64,000 nucleotides of DNA from an uncultured Acidimicrobiales bacterium (GCA_938038785.1 CALHTB010000039.1:1-64000); one strand, 5' to 3'; counted from the first letter of the stretch, positions 33,043 to 41,938 are shown. Notes: generated by a model from the sequence alone, not told the origin. Program-made: numbers and translations.

Positions 33043-34590
33043 ATGTCTCAAGATGCACCAAAGCGACGGGGTCGAAGTGGCGGCGGTCGCGCCGGACGCC
33101 AAGCCGCACGCGCTGCTGCTGGCGCCGTTACTCAGGCGTACCTCACCCGAACACTCGAGCCGGTCAGTGTTCTCGATGAGGCTGCATTGCAGCAGATCGA
33201 GGAGAACGCCGAGATCATTCTGTCCGAGGTCGGAATCCAGTTCAACGAGTATCCATCAGCCCTCGCTCTCCTCGAAGATGCAGGATGCGGCATCGACGGC
33301 GAGATGGTGTACTTCCCCAAGGGGCTTGCCCGCAAGATCGTGCAGGACAACGCTCCCGCCGAGTTCACCCAGCACGCCCGCAACCCGGCGAAAAACGTGC
33401 AGATCGGCGGCAAGCACACCGTCTTCGCGCCGAACTACGGCTCGCCGTTCATCACCGACCTCGACAAGGGTCGGCGATACGCCACCATCGAGGACTTCCA
33501 GAACGTGGTCAAGCTGGCGTATCAGCTGCCGCACCTTCACCACAGCGGCGGCACCGTATGCGAGCCGGTCGATGTGCCGGTCAACAAGCGCCATCTCGAC
33601 ATGGTGTATTCCCACATCAAGTTCAGCGATAAGCCCTACATGGGGTCGGTGACGGCACCTGAGAACGCTGCTGACTCGGTTGAGCTGAGCCGCATTGCCT
33701 TCGGTGGCGATCTCGCTGGACGCACGGTCATGACGAGCCTCATCAACGCCAACTCTCCCCTCGCGTGGGACGCGACGATGCTCGGCGCTGCCGAGGTCTA
33801 CGCCAAGGCCAACCAGGCGACCGTGATCTCGCCATTCATCCTTATGGGCGCCATGTCGCCGGTAAGCGTTGCTGGTCTTGCAGCCCAGGCCCTAGCCGAA
33901 GCCCTGGCCGGAATGGCATTCGTTCAACTCGCCGCTCCTGGCGCCCCCGTCATCTTCGGAACGTTTGCCACGTCGATGTCGATGGCCACTGGCGCCCCCA
34001 CATTTGGCACCGCCGAAGGTGGCCTCGCGATCTACATCATGGCCGAGCTCGCTCGACGTGTTGGGGTTCCGTTCCGTTCCGGAGGCCAGTTCACGTCCTC
34101 GAAGACGCCGGACGCTCAAGCAGCCTACGAATCGGCTCACACCATTTTGCCGACGGTCCAGGCCGGCGTGAACTTTGTGCTCCATGCTGCCGGCTGGATC
34201 GAGGGCGGTCTCGCCATCAGCCTCGAGAAGCTCATGATGGATGCGGACCAGCTGGGCGCAATGAACGTCTACGCCAAGGGCGTTGACATGACCGAGAACG
34301 GTCAAGCAATGGATGCCTTCCGCACCAACGAGCATGGGCAACACTTCCTTGGTAACGCCCATACTCTTGCGAACTTCGAGACCGCGTTCTATCGCAACAC
34401 GCTTTCGGACAACAACAGCTACGAGCAATGGTCAGAAGACGGTTCGCTCACTGCGGCCCAACGTGCGAACGAGCAGTGGAAGCAGATGCTGTTGGACTAC
34501 GAGGCGCCCGAGCTCGACGACGCGGCCGATGCCGAAATGCTCGCGTACATCGACAAGCGCAAGTCGGAAATGCCCGACGCTATTGGCTAG
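33043..34590 (+). CDS. MttB-family corrinoid methyltransferase, non-pyrrolysine (glycine betaine MtgB-like)
   Basis: A 515-residue trimethylamine methyltransferase-family enzyme. The frame has no internal UAG, so it is of the non-pyrrolysine class, whose known members demethylate glycine betaine, proline betaine or carnitine. TRTLEPVSVLDEAALQQI is the usual opening after a basic N-terminus (KRRGRSGGGRAGRQ). GGTVCEPVDVPVN, NANSPLAWD and FGTFATSMSMATGAPTFG are family segments. A good GAGGAG lies 5 nt before the ATG. It closes the corrinoid operon after an 86-bp gap that shows no separate promoter. Exact substrate unknown. Confidence 0.9.
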   Translation: MSQDAPKRRGRSGGGRAGRQAARAAAGAVTQAYLTRTLEPVSVLDEAALQQIEENAEIILSEVGIQFNEYPSALALLEDAGCGIDGEMVYFPKGLARKIVQDNAPAEFTQHARNPAKNVQIGGKHTVFAPNYGSPFITDLDKGRRYATIEDFQNVVKLAYQLPHLHHSGGTVCEPVDVPVNKRHLDMVYSHIKFSDKPYMGSVTAPENAADSVELSRIAFGGDLAGRTVMTSLINANSPLAWDATMLGAAEVYAKANQATVISPFILMGAMSPVSVAGLAAQALAEALAGMAFVQLAAPGAPVIFGTFATSMSMATGAPTFGTAEGGLAIYIMAELARRVGVPFRSGGQFTSSKTPDAQAAYESAHTILPTVQAGVNFVLHAAGWIEGGLAISLEKLMMDADQLGAMNVYAKGVDMTENGQAMDAFRTNEHGQHFLGNAHTLANFETAFYRNTLSDNNSYEQWSEDGSLTAAQRANEQWKQMLLDYEAPELDDAADAEMLAYIDKRKSEMPDAIG

Positions 34591-35340
34591 CTAAACGGCG
34601 GTGCCCAGCAAGGAGCCGATGGCAAAGGTGATCGCGCAAGCTCCGGCGGCCCACGCGACCTGACGGCCTGCAGTGCGAAGCGCTGAACGCTCGGTGAATT
34701 TGGCGAGCAACATACCAACTCCAGCGGCGGCGGCAAGACCAACGATCACCGACATCACCATGGCCGCGGTGCCGTCGCTGACGAACCATGGAAGCAGAGG
34801 CAGTACCGCACCGATAGCGAACGCCAGAAACGAACTTGCGGCGGCGCCAATGGGGTCGCCGATGTCGTCGGGGTTGACGCCAAGTTCCTCGCGGGCATGG
34901 ACCTCGAGCGCTACCTCTGGGTCTTCGTGGACGGCTTCGGCGAGTTCTAGGGCCTTGTCGGAGTCGAGCCCTCGATTGGCGTAGATGGCCTGAAGCTCGC
35001 GCAGTTCGCCTTTGGGGTTGTTCGCAAGTGATTCTCGTTCAATGCGGAGTTCTCGTTCGATGAGTTCGTTCTGTGCCTTCATCGACACGTACTCCCCTGC
35101 GGCCATCGACGCGGCGCCAGCGAGGAGACCCGACACGCCAGCGATAACGACCGATGATGACGTTTCCGAAGCCGCAGCGACGCCCAGGATCAGCGCAACG
35201 TTAGACACCAGGCCGTCACTCACACCAAATACCGCGGCTCGCGCGGCGCCACCCTGCACATCGCGATGGTCATGGACCATGTGACTGTGTGGGTGTGAGT
35301 GATCGTGGCCGTCGTGGTCGTGTGCGTGGTCATGGCCCAT
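34591..35340 (-). CDS. VIT1/CCC1-family divalent metal transporter with His-rich N-terminus
   Basis: A 249-residue membrane protein. Residues 2-26 are a His/Asp-rich metal-binding stretch (MGHDHAHDHDGHDHSHPHSH). The VIT/CCC1 signature follows: GVSDGLVSNVALILGVAAAS, AGAASMAAGEYVSMKAQ, an acidic helical metal-binding loop (EDPEVALEVHAREELG) and three C-terminal helices. The family moves Fe2+ or Mn2+ out of the cytosol. The ATG at 35340 is 6 nt after TATGGT (35347-35352), suggesting a leaderless transcript. The gene abuts the end of the MttB-family gene. Confidence 0.9.
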   Translation of the reverse strand: MGHDHAHDHDGHDHSHPHSHMVHDHRDVQGGAARAAVFGVSDGLVSNVALILGVAAASETSSSVVIAGVSGLLAGAASMAAGEYVSMKAQNELIERELRIERESLANNPKGELRELQAIYANRGLDSDKALELAEAVHEDPEVALEVHAREELGVNPDDIGDPIGAAASSFLAFAIGAVLPLLPWFVSDGTAAMVMSVIVGLAAAAGVGMLLAKFTERSALRTAGRQVAWAAGACAITFAIGSLLGTAV

Positions 35341-35432
35341 ACCCAGACCATACAGACGATCGGTTCTATCAGGCCGCCTCAACATCCTTGATCTTTCATG
35401 AATACACGGACTTCTATGCGCTGATAACCCGC

Positions 35433-35447
35433 CCTAACATGGTAAGG
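35433..35447. promoter_or_regulatory. Candidate DtxR-type box 1
   Basis: CCTAACATGGTAAGG is an imperfect inverted repeat with the CCTAA half-site typical of IdeR/DtxR boxes, about 90 bp before the iron-binding lipoprotein gene. Confidence 0.35.
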
Positions 35448-35480
35448 AAGGACCTCTGTGAAAAGTGCCACAACTACGAC

Positions 35481-35500
35481 TTGTTAGGCAGCCTTTACAA
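35481..35500. promoter_or_regulatory. Candidate DtxR-type box 2
   Basis: TTGTTAGGCAGCCTTTACAA is a near-palindrome with AGGC/GCCT halves resembling the IdeR consensus, 33 bp before the iron-binding lipoprotein gene. It lies over the likely promoter. Confidence 0.45.
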
Positions 35501-35532
35501 CTCTGGTGCAGTGTGCGTACAGTGTGCGAATC

Positions 35533-36624
35533 ATGAAGATCTCCCCCCGCCGCACCACCATCGCCAGCATCGCTTCGATCGCACTTCTCGCCACTGCTTG
35601 CGGTGGCTCAAGCACAGTGGCAAATACTCTCGAGGATCCAGCGCTGAGCATCTACAGCGGCGAGTGTGCCGAGGCATCAGACACCGAGATCACGATTTAC
35701 AGCGGCCGCAGCGAAGAGTTGGTCAAACCTGTTCTTGACGCATTTGAGTGCGAAAGCGGGATCCAGGTTCGAACCAACTTCGGCAAGCCAGCAGACCTCG
35801 CGTTGCAGCTCGTCGAAGAGGGCGATCGCTCCCCTGCGGACGTCTTCTTGTCAAAGTCGCCTGGTGTGGTTGGCTTCCTTCGCAACGAAGGCCTCCTTAC
35901 CTCCCTCGGCAGCGACGTGACCACCCTCGTCGACGACGCGAACGTTGGCGGCGACAGCAACTGGGTTGGCATTACCGGGCGCCAACGAGTGCTGGTGTAC
36001 AACGTCGACCTGGTCGACGAAGCCGACCTGCCAGACTCTGTCCTCGACCTCGCCGACCCCAAGTACGCCGGCCAGGTAGCCATCCCGGCAACCAACGGAT
36101 CATTTCAGGACTGGTTCACGGTGTTCCGTGCCCAAGAGGGCGATGACGTTGCCGAGCAATGGCTCGCTGACATGGTGGCCAACGACGCCATCGTGACCGA
36201 GAGCAACCGTCCAACCGTCGATGCCGTCGGACGCGGCGAGTACGAGTTCGGCTTGGTCAACCACTACTACAACTTCCAAGAAGCCGAGGCGCTTGGCGAC
36301 GCCCACCGGGCAGAGAACCACAGCTTCGCATCCGACGACATTGGATCGCTCGTGATCGTCACCGCCGGAGCGGTGACCTCGACCTCGGACAATCCTGCCG
36401 CCGGTGAGCAACTGCTGGCCTTCATGTTGAGCAACGGAGCCCAGACCTTCTTCACGAACGACTCGCTCGAGTACCCACTTGCAGACGGCGTCGACCCCGC
36501 CGAAGCCCTGCCGCCATTGGGCGACGATGGCTCGGACTTCGACGTGACTTTCGACGAGCTCGGCGATGGGCTGGCAGGCACGGTAAAGATCATCGAGTCC
36601 AGCGGGATTCTCGCTAGCTCATGA
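35533..36624 (+). CDS. Iron(III) ABC transporter substrate-binding lipoprotein
   Basis: A 363-residue FbpA-type binding protein. Lipoprotein signal LLATAC with Cys at residue 23. ITIYSGRSEELVKPVLDAFE opens lobe 1; VLVYNVDLV and GRGEYEFGLVNHYYNF follow, the adjacent tyrosines in NHYY being the classic ferric-ion ligands. The ATG at 35533 gives the signal peptide; upstream codons do not. The stop overlaps the permease gene by ATGA. Candidate DtxR boxes precede it, so iron-repressed expression is likely. Confidence 0.92.
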   Translation: MKISPRRTTIASIASIALLATACGGSSTVANTLEDPALSIYSGECAEASDTEITIYSGRSEELVKPVLDAFECESGIQVRTNFGKPADLALQLVEEGDRSPADVFLSKSPGVVGFLRNEGLLTSLGSDVTTLVDDANVGGDSNWVGITGRQRVLVYNVDLVDEADLPDSVLDLADPKYAGQVAIPATNGSFQDWFTVFRAQEGDDVAEQWLADMVANDAIVTESNRPTVDAVGRGEYEFGLVNHYYNFQEAEALGDAHRAENHSFASDDIGSLVIVTAGAVTSTSDNPAAGEQLLAFMLSNGAQTFFTNDSLEYPLADGVDPAEALPPLGDDGSDFDVTFDELGDGLAGTVKIIESSGILASS

Positions 36625-38237
36625 CGGCAAGCCGGCAGTCACACCAACAGGCTCCGCCGCCGTTGTTGGTTGTGCTGTCGACTGTTGCCGCGCTCGTACT
36701 CGCCGCACCCGCGGCGTACCTCCTGATCCGCAACTTCACGGCTGATGCCGATCCATTTGGATTGCTGATGACCGACGGGGTCCAGGGCCCGCTGCGCCGA
36801 ACCATCGTCCTTGCAACTCTCGTGAGCGTGTCAGCTGGAGTCGTTGGCACAGGCCTTGCGTGGCTGACGACCCGGACCGATCTGCCGTTTCGTCGCCTCT
36901 TCAGCGTGCTGCTCGTTCTTCCGCTGGTCTACCCCACTTTCATCGGCGCAGCGGCGCTCGTTCGAACGCTCAACCCCGGCGGCCTGCTGAACGACGCGCT
37001 CGGGTTCATTGGCGTGGACAGGTCGTTCACATTGAGCGGCTTGTTCGGATCTTGGCTCGTGCTGACGTTACTGACGTACCCGTATGTGTTCTTGCCAGTA
37101 GCGGCCAGGTTCTCACGATTGCCTGGGTCGATCGAGCAGTCCGCCCGCCTGCTCGGCAATAGCTCGTGGCGGGTATTCGCCCGAATCATCGTCCCGCAGG
37201 CGTTTGGCGCAATCGCTGCCGGAATGCTGCTCGTGTTCTTGTATGCGATCTCGGATTTTGGGGCGGTCGCCATCCTTCGCTATGACACCCTTACCCGTGC
37301 CATCGAGAACAACCAGCTGGCCAACCGTCCAGTGGCCCTCGCTCTCAGCTTGGTTCTCCTCATCCTCGCAGGGCTCGTGGTGCTCGCCGAACGGTGGGCG
37401 CAGCGGCGCCGTCCCACGCAGACCACGCAGCGCATCCACGGCACCGCAGCGGCACTCACCCTTGGTCGAGGAAAAGCGCCAGCGTTGTTCGTCGTCGGAG
37501 CCGTCACGTTGATGGCGCTGATCGCACCCCTGCTGGCGCTCATCGAGTGGAGTGTTCGCGGACTGCTTACTCGAAACCGCACGGGCCGACGAATGGTGGT
37601 CGACGGAGGCGACATTTTCGAGGTGACCTGGCACACACTCGCCGTTAGCGCCGTGGCTGCGATCACCGCTGTCCTCATCGTGTTGCCAATTGCCGTTCTT
37701 GCCGGGCGATATCGGTCGAGCGTCGGCACGTTGGGTCATGCGGTGGCGATTTCGACCTTTGCGTTGCCCGGCATCCTCATTGCACTAGCGGGAACATTCT
37801 TCATACGCCAGACCGACTGGACGTTCTCGACGTTCAACAGCTCGTTCACGATTTTGATCTTCGCCTACACCGTGCGGTTCGCGGCGCTGGCAATGGGTAC
37901 CACACTCGTGTCGGTGTCGGCCGTACCTGACCGTCTCCGCGACGTTTCCGAAAGCCTCGGAGCGTCGCCGCTTCGCCGGTTCACCCGGATCGACATTCCG
38001 CTCATGACCCCCGGTTTGTTGGCCGCCGGTGGCCTGGTGTTGCTGTCCACGATGAAAGAACTGCCGATCAGCCTTCTGCTCGCACCCATCGAGTTCGAAA
38101 CGCTCGCAACTCGAATCTTCAGCACGTTCAACGAGGCGTTCGTCACCGAAGCAGGGCTCATGGCGCTAACGCTCGTGGCGCTGTCCTTCGTCGCAACCTG
38201 GACGCTAATCGTGCGCCCACTTTCGAAACAGCGCTAG
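36621..38237 (+). CDS. Iron(III) ABC transporter permease (fused FbpB type)
   Basis: A 538-residue permease with about 12 helices, made of two fused BPD-transport domains. Each half has the cytoplasmic coupling (EAA-type) loop: SARLLGNSSWRVFARIIVPQ and SESLGASPLRRFTRIDIPLM. A basic linker (ERWAQRRRPTQTTQR) separates the halves. It forms an importer with the lipoprotein encoded by the overlapping gene. No ATPase gene follows: the next gene is a convergent DtxR regulator, so the nucleotide-binding subunit must be encoded elsewhere. Confidence 0.92.
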   Translation: MTASRQSHQQAPPPLLVVLSTVAALVLAAPAAYLLIRNFTADADPFGLLMTDGVQGPLRRTIVLATLVSVSAGVVGTGLAWLTTRTDLPFRRLFSVLLVLPLVYPTFIGAAALVRTLNPGGLLNDALGFIGVDRSFTLSGLFGSWLVLTLLTYPYVFLPVAARFSRLPGSIEQSARLLGNSSWRVFARIIVPQAFGAIAAGMLLVFLYAISDFGAVAILRYDTLTRAIENNQLANRPVALALSLVLLILAGLVVLAERWAQRRRPTQTTQRIHGTAAALTLGRGKAPALFVVGAVTLMALIAPLLALIEWSVRGLLTRNRTGRRMVVDGGDIFEVTWHTLAVSAVAAITAVLIVLPIAVLAGRYRSSVGTLGHAVAISTFALPGILIALAGTFFIRQTDWTFSTFNSSFTILIFAYTVRFAALAMGTTLVSVSAVPDRLRDVSESLGASPLRRFTRIDIPLMTPGLLAAGGLVLLSTMKELPISLLLAPIEFETLATRIFSTFNEAFVTEAGLMALTLVALSFVATWTLIVRPLSKQR

Positions 38238-38258
38238 CGAAGCTCTGTTACGCAAGCC

Positions 38259-38975
38259 CTAAGCAGCTGAGGGAGCGGCAGTTACAACGATTCGTTCGCC
38301 AGCGAAGGGTCCGATACCGAAGGGGCGTCCTTCAACCTCGACGGTGGTTGTGCCGTCGGGTGCAAGCGCCATGACAACGCCGGTCTGGCCGGGAGTGACA
38401 CCGACCTCTTCGAGATACTCGAGGAGACCTGGCTCGAATTCGAGCTCTTCGGGAATCCGTTGCACCACAAAGCCATCGCCAACCTTGACTTGGCCAAGCG
38501 TGGTTGCATCAACTGGGCGTTCGTAACCAGACCCAGGAATCGGGTTGCCATGAGGACACGTTGTTGGGTTGCCCAACACTCGGGCAAGGGCTTCTTCAAC
38601 AACCGGGCTGATGACGTGTTCCCACTTGCCGGCTTCGTGGTGGGCCTCTGCCCAGCTGAGGTCGAGCATGTCGGTGAGGAAGCGCTCGGCGAGCCGGTGA
38701 CGTCGCACCACTTGCTGGGCAAGGATCATGCCATCGTCGGACAGCGACAGCTCGCCGGAGTCGTCGGTGGTTACGAGGCCCTCGCGTTCCATCTTGCGGA
38801 TCATTTCGGAGACCGCTGGGCGCGACACCGACAGACGGTCGGCAATGCGCGCTTGTTTGACGTCGAGTCCGTCCTCGCTCAGCTCGAATATCGTCTCGCA
38901 ATATTCTTCAAAGGCAGGGTGGTATTCGGGTGCTTCGTAGACCACGTACCTGACACTAGCTGGGCTGGTCGACAT
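38259..38975 (-). CDS. DtxR/MntR-family metal-dependent regulator with atypical metal site
   Basis: A 238-residue regulator: winged helix (QARIADRLSVSRPAVSEMI, residues 41-59), dimerisation/metal domain (RRHRLAERFLTDMLDLSWAEAHHEA) and a C-terminal FeoA/SH3-like domain (VGDGFVVQRIPEE; LEEVGVTPGQTGVV). By-eye alignment with IdeR (offset 14) gives H93, E97, H112, E119 and H120 for the His/Glu ligands, but Gly116 where IdeR has Cys102 and Glu24 where IdeR has Met10. The ATG at 38975 yields the family start; the frame extends upstream over the divergent pab gene. Its neighbours suggest control of iron uptake. Confidence 0.88.
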   Translation of the reverse strand: MSTSPASVRYVVYEAPEYHPAFEEYCETIFELSEDGLDVKQARIADRLSVSRPAVSEMIRKMEREGLVTTDDSGELSLSDDGMILAQQVVRRHRLAERFLTDMLDLSWAEAHHEAGKWEHVISPVVEEALARVLGNPTTCPHGNPIPGSGYERPVDATTLGQVKVGDGFVVQRIPEELEFEPGLLEYLEEVGVTPGQTGVVMALAPDGTTTVEVEGRPFGIGPFAGERIVVTAAPSAA

Positions 38976-39003
38976 GTTCACACCCACAGGTGCTTGGCGG
39001 CCG

Positions 39004-39009
39004 TAGATT
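39004..39009 (+). promoter_or_regulatory. -10 hexamer TAGATT of a leaderless promoter
   Basis: TAGATT ends 6 nt before the ATG at 39016. The whole divergent gap with the DtxR gene is only 40 bp. Confidence 0.5.
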
Positions 39010-39015
39010 GGGGGC

Positions 39016-40743
39016 ATGCTTGGGTCGACACGTTTGCACACCGGCCTACTTCGCGTCGGCGCTGACCGAGGCTGGATGCGCTTCGAGGACCCAATCGAAA
39101 CGGTGACCATCTGGGATCTCGACGAGGTGCTACCGGCACTCGAGAAGGCCGAGGCGGCCACGGCTGCAGGAAACTGGGTCGTAGGCATGCTCAGCTACGA
39201 CGCTGGCCCGGCGTTTGACCCGGCGGTTGTGAGCCAACGCGACGACAGCACGCCGTTGCTGGCCTACGGCATCTTCTCCTCAGGCGAACCAACAGATGGA
39301 CCACTCGACGGCCCCTTCGAGATCAGCGAATGGACGCCAGATCAGACTGAACAGCGCTACACCGAATCAATTGCGAAGGTGCGGGAGTACATCCGGTCGG
39401 GCGAGACGTACCAGGTCAACTACACCGTCCGCCGAAACGCCACGTTCTGGGGCAGCGCCGAAGGACTCTTCGCGTCGTTGTCCCGGGCCCAACGAGCCAA
39501 GCATGACGCGTTCTTGCACTTCGGTTCGCATGCGCTTTGCAGCGCGTCGCCCGAACTGTTCTTCACGCGAGACGGCGACATCTTGTCGTCGCGGCCGATG
39601 AAAGGCACCCGTCCACGACACTTCGACCCAGAGATCGACGCGCAGATCGTCGAGGATCTTTCAAGCAGCCTAAAAGACCGCGCCGAAAACGTGATGATCG
39701 TCGACATGGTGCGCAACGACCTCGGACGCATCGCGCAAGTTGGCAGCGTGAACGTTCCAAAACTGCTTGAAGTCGAGCACTACCCCACCGTCCACACCAT
39801 GACGTCCACAGTCGATGCGGTATCAACGGTGGGGTTGGTGGAAGCACTACAAGCGCTCTACCCCGTGGCCTCGATCACCGGAGCGCCCAAGTATCGCACT
39901 ACCGAGATCATCGCCGAACTTGAACAAACCCCCCGTGGCGCCTACTGCGGTTCTGTCTTCGCCCTCTCCCCCGATGGACGGTGGGAATTCAACGTCATCA
40001 TCCGAAGTGTGTGGCTCGACCTCGAATCGGGTCAGGGAACCTACGGCGTCGGAGGTGGAATCGTGTGGGATTCCGAGGCCCACAACGAATGGGAAGAAAC
40101 CGAACACAAATCTCGTGTCCTCGCCCGTGCTGGCAAGCCACTGCAACTCCTCGAAACAATGGCCTGGACACCCGACGCAGGCGTTTCGCTTCGACAACGC
40201 CACATCAACCGATTGCTCGACGCCGGCGACCACTTCAACATCCACGTCGACATGGACATCGTCATGGACCTCCTCAACAGCGTCCGTTCCGACACGCCGG
40301 TCAAGCTTCGCCTGCTCATCGACGCCGCCGGCGAACCCGAGCTTCAGGTCGGGCCGCTCCCGCCCGACAGCGGCGACGTGCGGTCGCTTCCCATCGACAC
40401 CGAGCCAACCGACCCGTACGACGAGTTTCTCGTGTACAAAACCACCATTCGCACCCGGTACGAGGAAGCCCTAGAACGCTTCCCCGACGCCCCCGACGTG
40501 ATCTTGTGGAACCGTCGAGGCGAACTCACCGAAACGTGCATTGCGAACCTTGTCCTCGAACTCGACGGAGAACTCGTCACTCCCGACCACTCGAGTGGCC
40601 TGCTAGCAGGCACACTGCGTGAGGAGCTCCTCGACCGCGGTCAGCTCACCGAACGGATCCTCACCCGCGACGACCTCCGTAAGGCCGACAAAGTCTGGAC
40701 GATTAACTCAGTACGGGGCTGGGACCCGGTCAGAATCGCCTGA
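39016..40743 (+). CDS. pabB: Fused aminodeoxychorismate synthase component I / aminodeoxychorismate lyase
   Basis: A 575-residue fusion for p-aminobenzoate synthesis in the folate pathway. Residues 1 to about 370 are PabB: SGETYQVNYTVRRN, SSRPMKGTRPR (the Lys that separates PabB from TrpE), VDMVRNDLGRI, TGAPKYRTTEII and GVGGGIVWDSEAHNEWEE. The C-terminal PabC part has LVYKTTIRTRYEEA, carrying the probable PLP lysine, WNRRGELTETCIANLVLE and SGLLAGTLREELLDRG. No PabA amidotransferase is adjacent. Its 3' end overlaps the convergent DUF1015 gene by 14 nt. Confidence 0.93.
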   Translation: MLGSTRLHTGLLRVGADRGWMRFEDPIETVTIWDLDEVLPALEKAEAATAAGNWVVGMLSYDAGPAFDPAVVSQRDDSTPLLAYGIFSSGEPTDGPLDGPFEISEWTPDQTEQRYTESIAKVREYIRSGETYQVNYTVRRNATFWGSAEGLFASLSRAQRAKHDAFLHFGSHALCSASPELFFTRDGDILSSRPMKGTRPRHFDPEIDAQIVEDLSSSLKDRAENVMIVDMVRNDLGRIAQVGSVNVPKLLEVEHYPTVHTMTSTVDAVSTVGLVEALQALYPVASITGAPKYRTTEIIAELEQTPRGAYCGSVFALSPDGRWEFNVIIRSVWLDLESGQGTYGVGGGIVWDSEAHNEWEETEHKSRVLARAGKPLQLLETMAWTPDAGVSLRQRHINRLLDAGDHFNIHVDMDIVMDLLNSVRSDTPVKLRLLIDAAGEPELQVGPLPPDSGDVRSLPIDTEPTDPYDEFLVYKTTIRTRYEEALERFPDAPDVILWNRRGELTETCIANLVLELDGELVTPDHSSGLLAGTLREELLDRGQLTERILTRDDLRKADKVWTINSVRGWDPVRIA

Positions 40744-41938
40744 GGAATACGCCTGATCTTGGCTTTGGGGTTACGTAGGTGCTCTTGGGGGGCATGTCGA
40801 GGCCTTCGTCAGCTACAGCGAACACCTCGGCGGGAGTTACCGCCCGCAAGATAAACAGAAGCTCGCGTGGCTCAAGGGACTCGCACAGCGCTGCCCGGTC
40901 GATCGCGTCGAGGAAGTAGCTGATCTTGCCCGCACCCTTTTCGGGGTCGATGCCCAGCACCGGACCGATGATCTGATTCTGCAAGCGAACCGGGTCAATA
41001 GCGTCCAACGGCGACTCGGTCAGAACCGGAGGCAACACGCCCAACCAGAACTGGCCATCCATGCACACGCCGATCTGCCCCGGTACCTCGGGCAGCTCGT
41101 TCATAAGCCGGTCGTCGAGCTCCAAGCCGAGCAGCGAATGCAACGATGCCTTGATGGTGTCGATATCGGCATCGTCGGCAACACACACTCGACGATGGAA
41201 CGGGTCGATGTTCATCCGGTCGTCAGCAAACACCACGCCAAGCATGTATTTGCTTCGCTCGCCATCAAGTCGCTTCGCGAGCTCGCCTGCTGCGGCCGCC
41301 CGATGATGTCCATCCATGATGTACAGCTCTTCGTCGGCAAACAGTTCGGAGATGGCCCCGCAGTGATCAGCGTCCTCGATGACCCACACCGCTTGTTCCA
41401 GACCATCACCAGAAGTGAAGCTCAGTACGGGCTCATGGGTTTCCAACATGACGTCGATTCGTTCGCGAATCTCCGGGCGGCTTCGATATCCCAGGGCAAT
41501 CGGGGACGAATGCACGCCAAGAGCCTCGAAGTGGTTGGACAGGTGGACGGCCCGTTGGGTTGACACTTGTTCGTGCCGCTTTACCCGGCCGTCCAGATAG
41601 TCGGCTGTTTCGACGAGCCCTACGACTCCTAGTTGGACGTGCTCATCAAGGGTCAATCGGTACAGGAAGAAGGCCGGTCCTTCGGTTTCAACGAACGCGT
41701 CGGCATCGAGGATGCGCTGAAGCGCCTCGGCACCGAGCTCGAGCAAACGTTCGGGGCTGGCGTCGCCCTCGGGCCCTCCGTCGTTGGGTGAACGCGTTAC
41801 GAGCGTGTAGCTCTCGGGGTGGGTACGCAGGTACTCGGCACGTTCGGCCCGTGACATCGAGTCGAACGCAGGAGCGGGCACACGGCGTACAAAGTCCGGC
41901 TTGATATGTGAGCCATGAAAGGGAACGAACGCGACCAC
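40730..41938 (-). CDS. DUF1015 family protein, downstream of serA
   Basis: A 402-residue DUF1015 protein. It starts with the family-typical FVPFHGSHIKPDFVRRVPAPAFD and contains YIMDGHHRAAAAGEL, the DGHHR motif conserved in the family and reminiscent of ParB/Srx-fold proteins such as free-serine kinases. The GTG start at 41938 is immediately adjacent to the serA stop codon, so the two are co-translated. DUF1015 genes often accompany serA and serC; a role in serine/phosphoserine metabolism is plausible but undemonstrated. Confidence 0.85.
   Translation of the reverse strand: MVAFVPFHGSHIKPDFVRRVPAPAFDSMSRAERAEYLRTHPESYTLVTRSPNDGGPEGDASPERLLELGAEALQRILDADAFVETEGPAFFLYRLTLDEHVQLGVVGLVETADYLDGRVKRHEQVSTQRAVHLSNHFEALGVHSSPIALGYRSRPEIRERIDVMLETHEPVLSFTSGDGLEQAVWVIEDADHCGAISELFADEELYIMDGHHRAAAAGELAKRLDGERSKYMLGVVFADDRMNIDPFHRRVCVADDADIDTIKASLHSLLGLELDDRLMNELPEVPGQIGVCMDGQFWLGVLPPVLTESPLDAIDPVRLQNQIIGPVLGIDPEKGAGKISYFLDAIDRAALCESLEPRELLFILRAVTPAEVFAVADEGLDMPPKSTYVTPKPRSGVFLRRF

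Noticed and set aside
33043..34590. Pyrrolysine-containing trimethylamine methyltransferase
   Set aside because: The frame has no internal UAG, and no pyl genes are in the window; it is the non-Pyl class.
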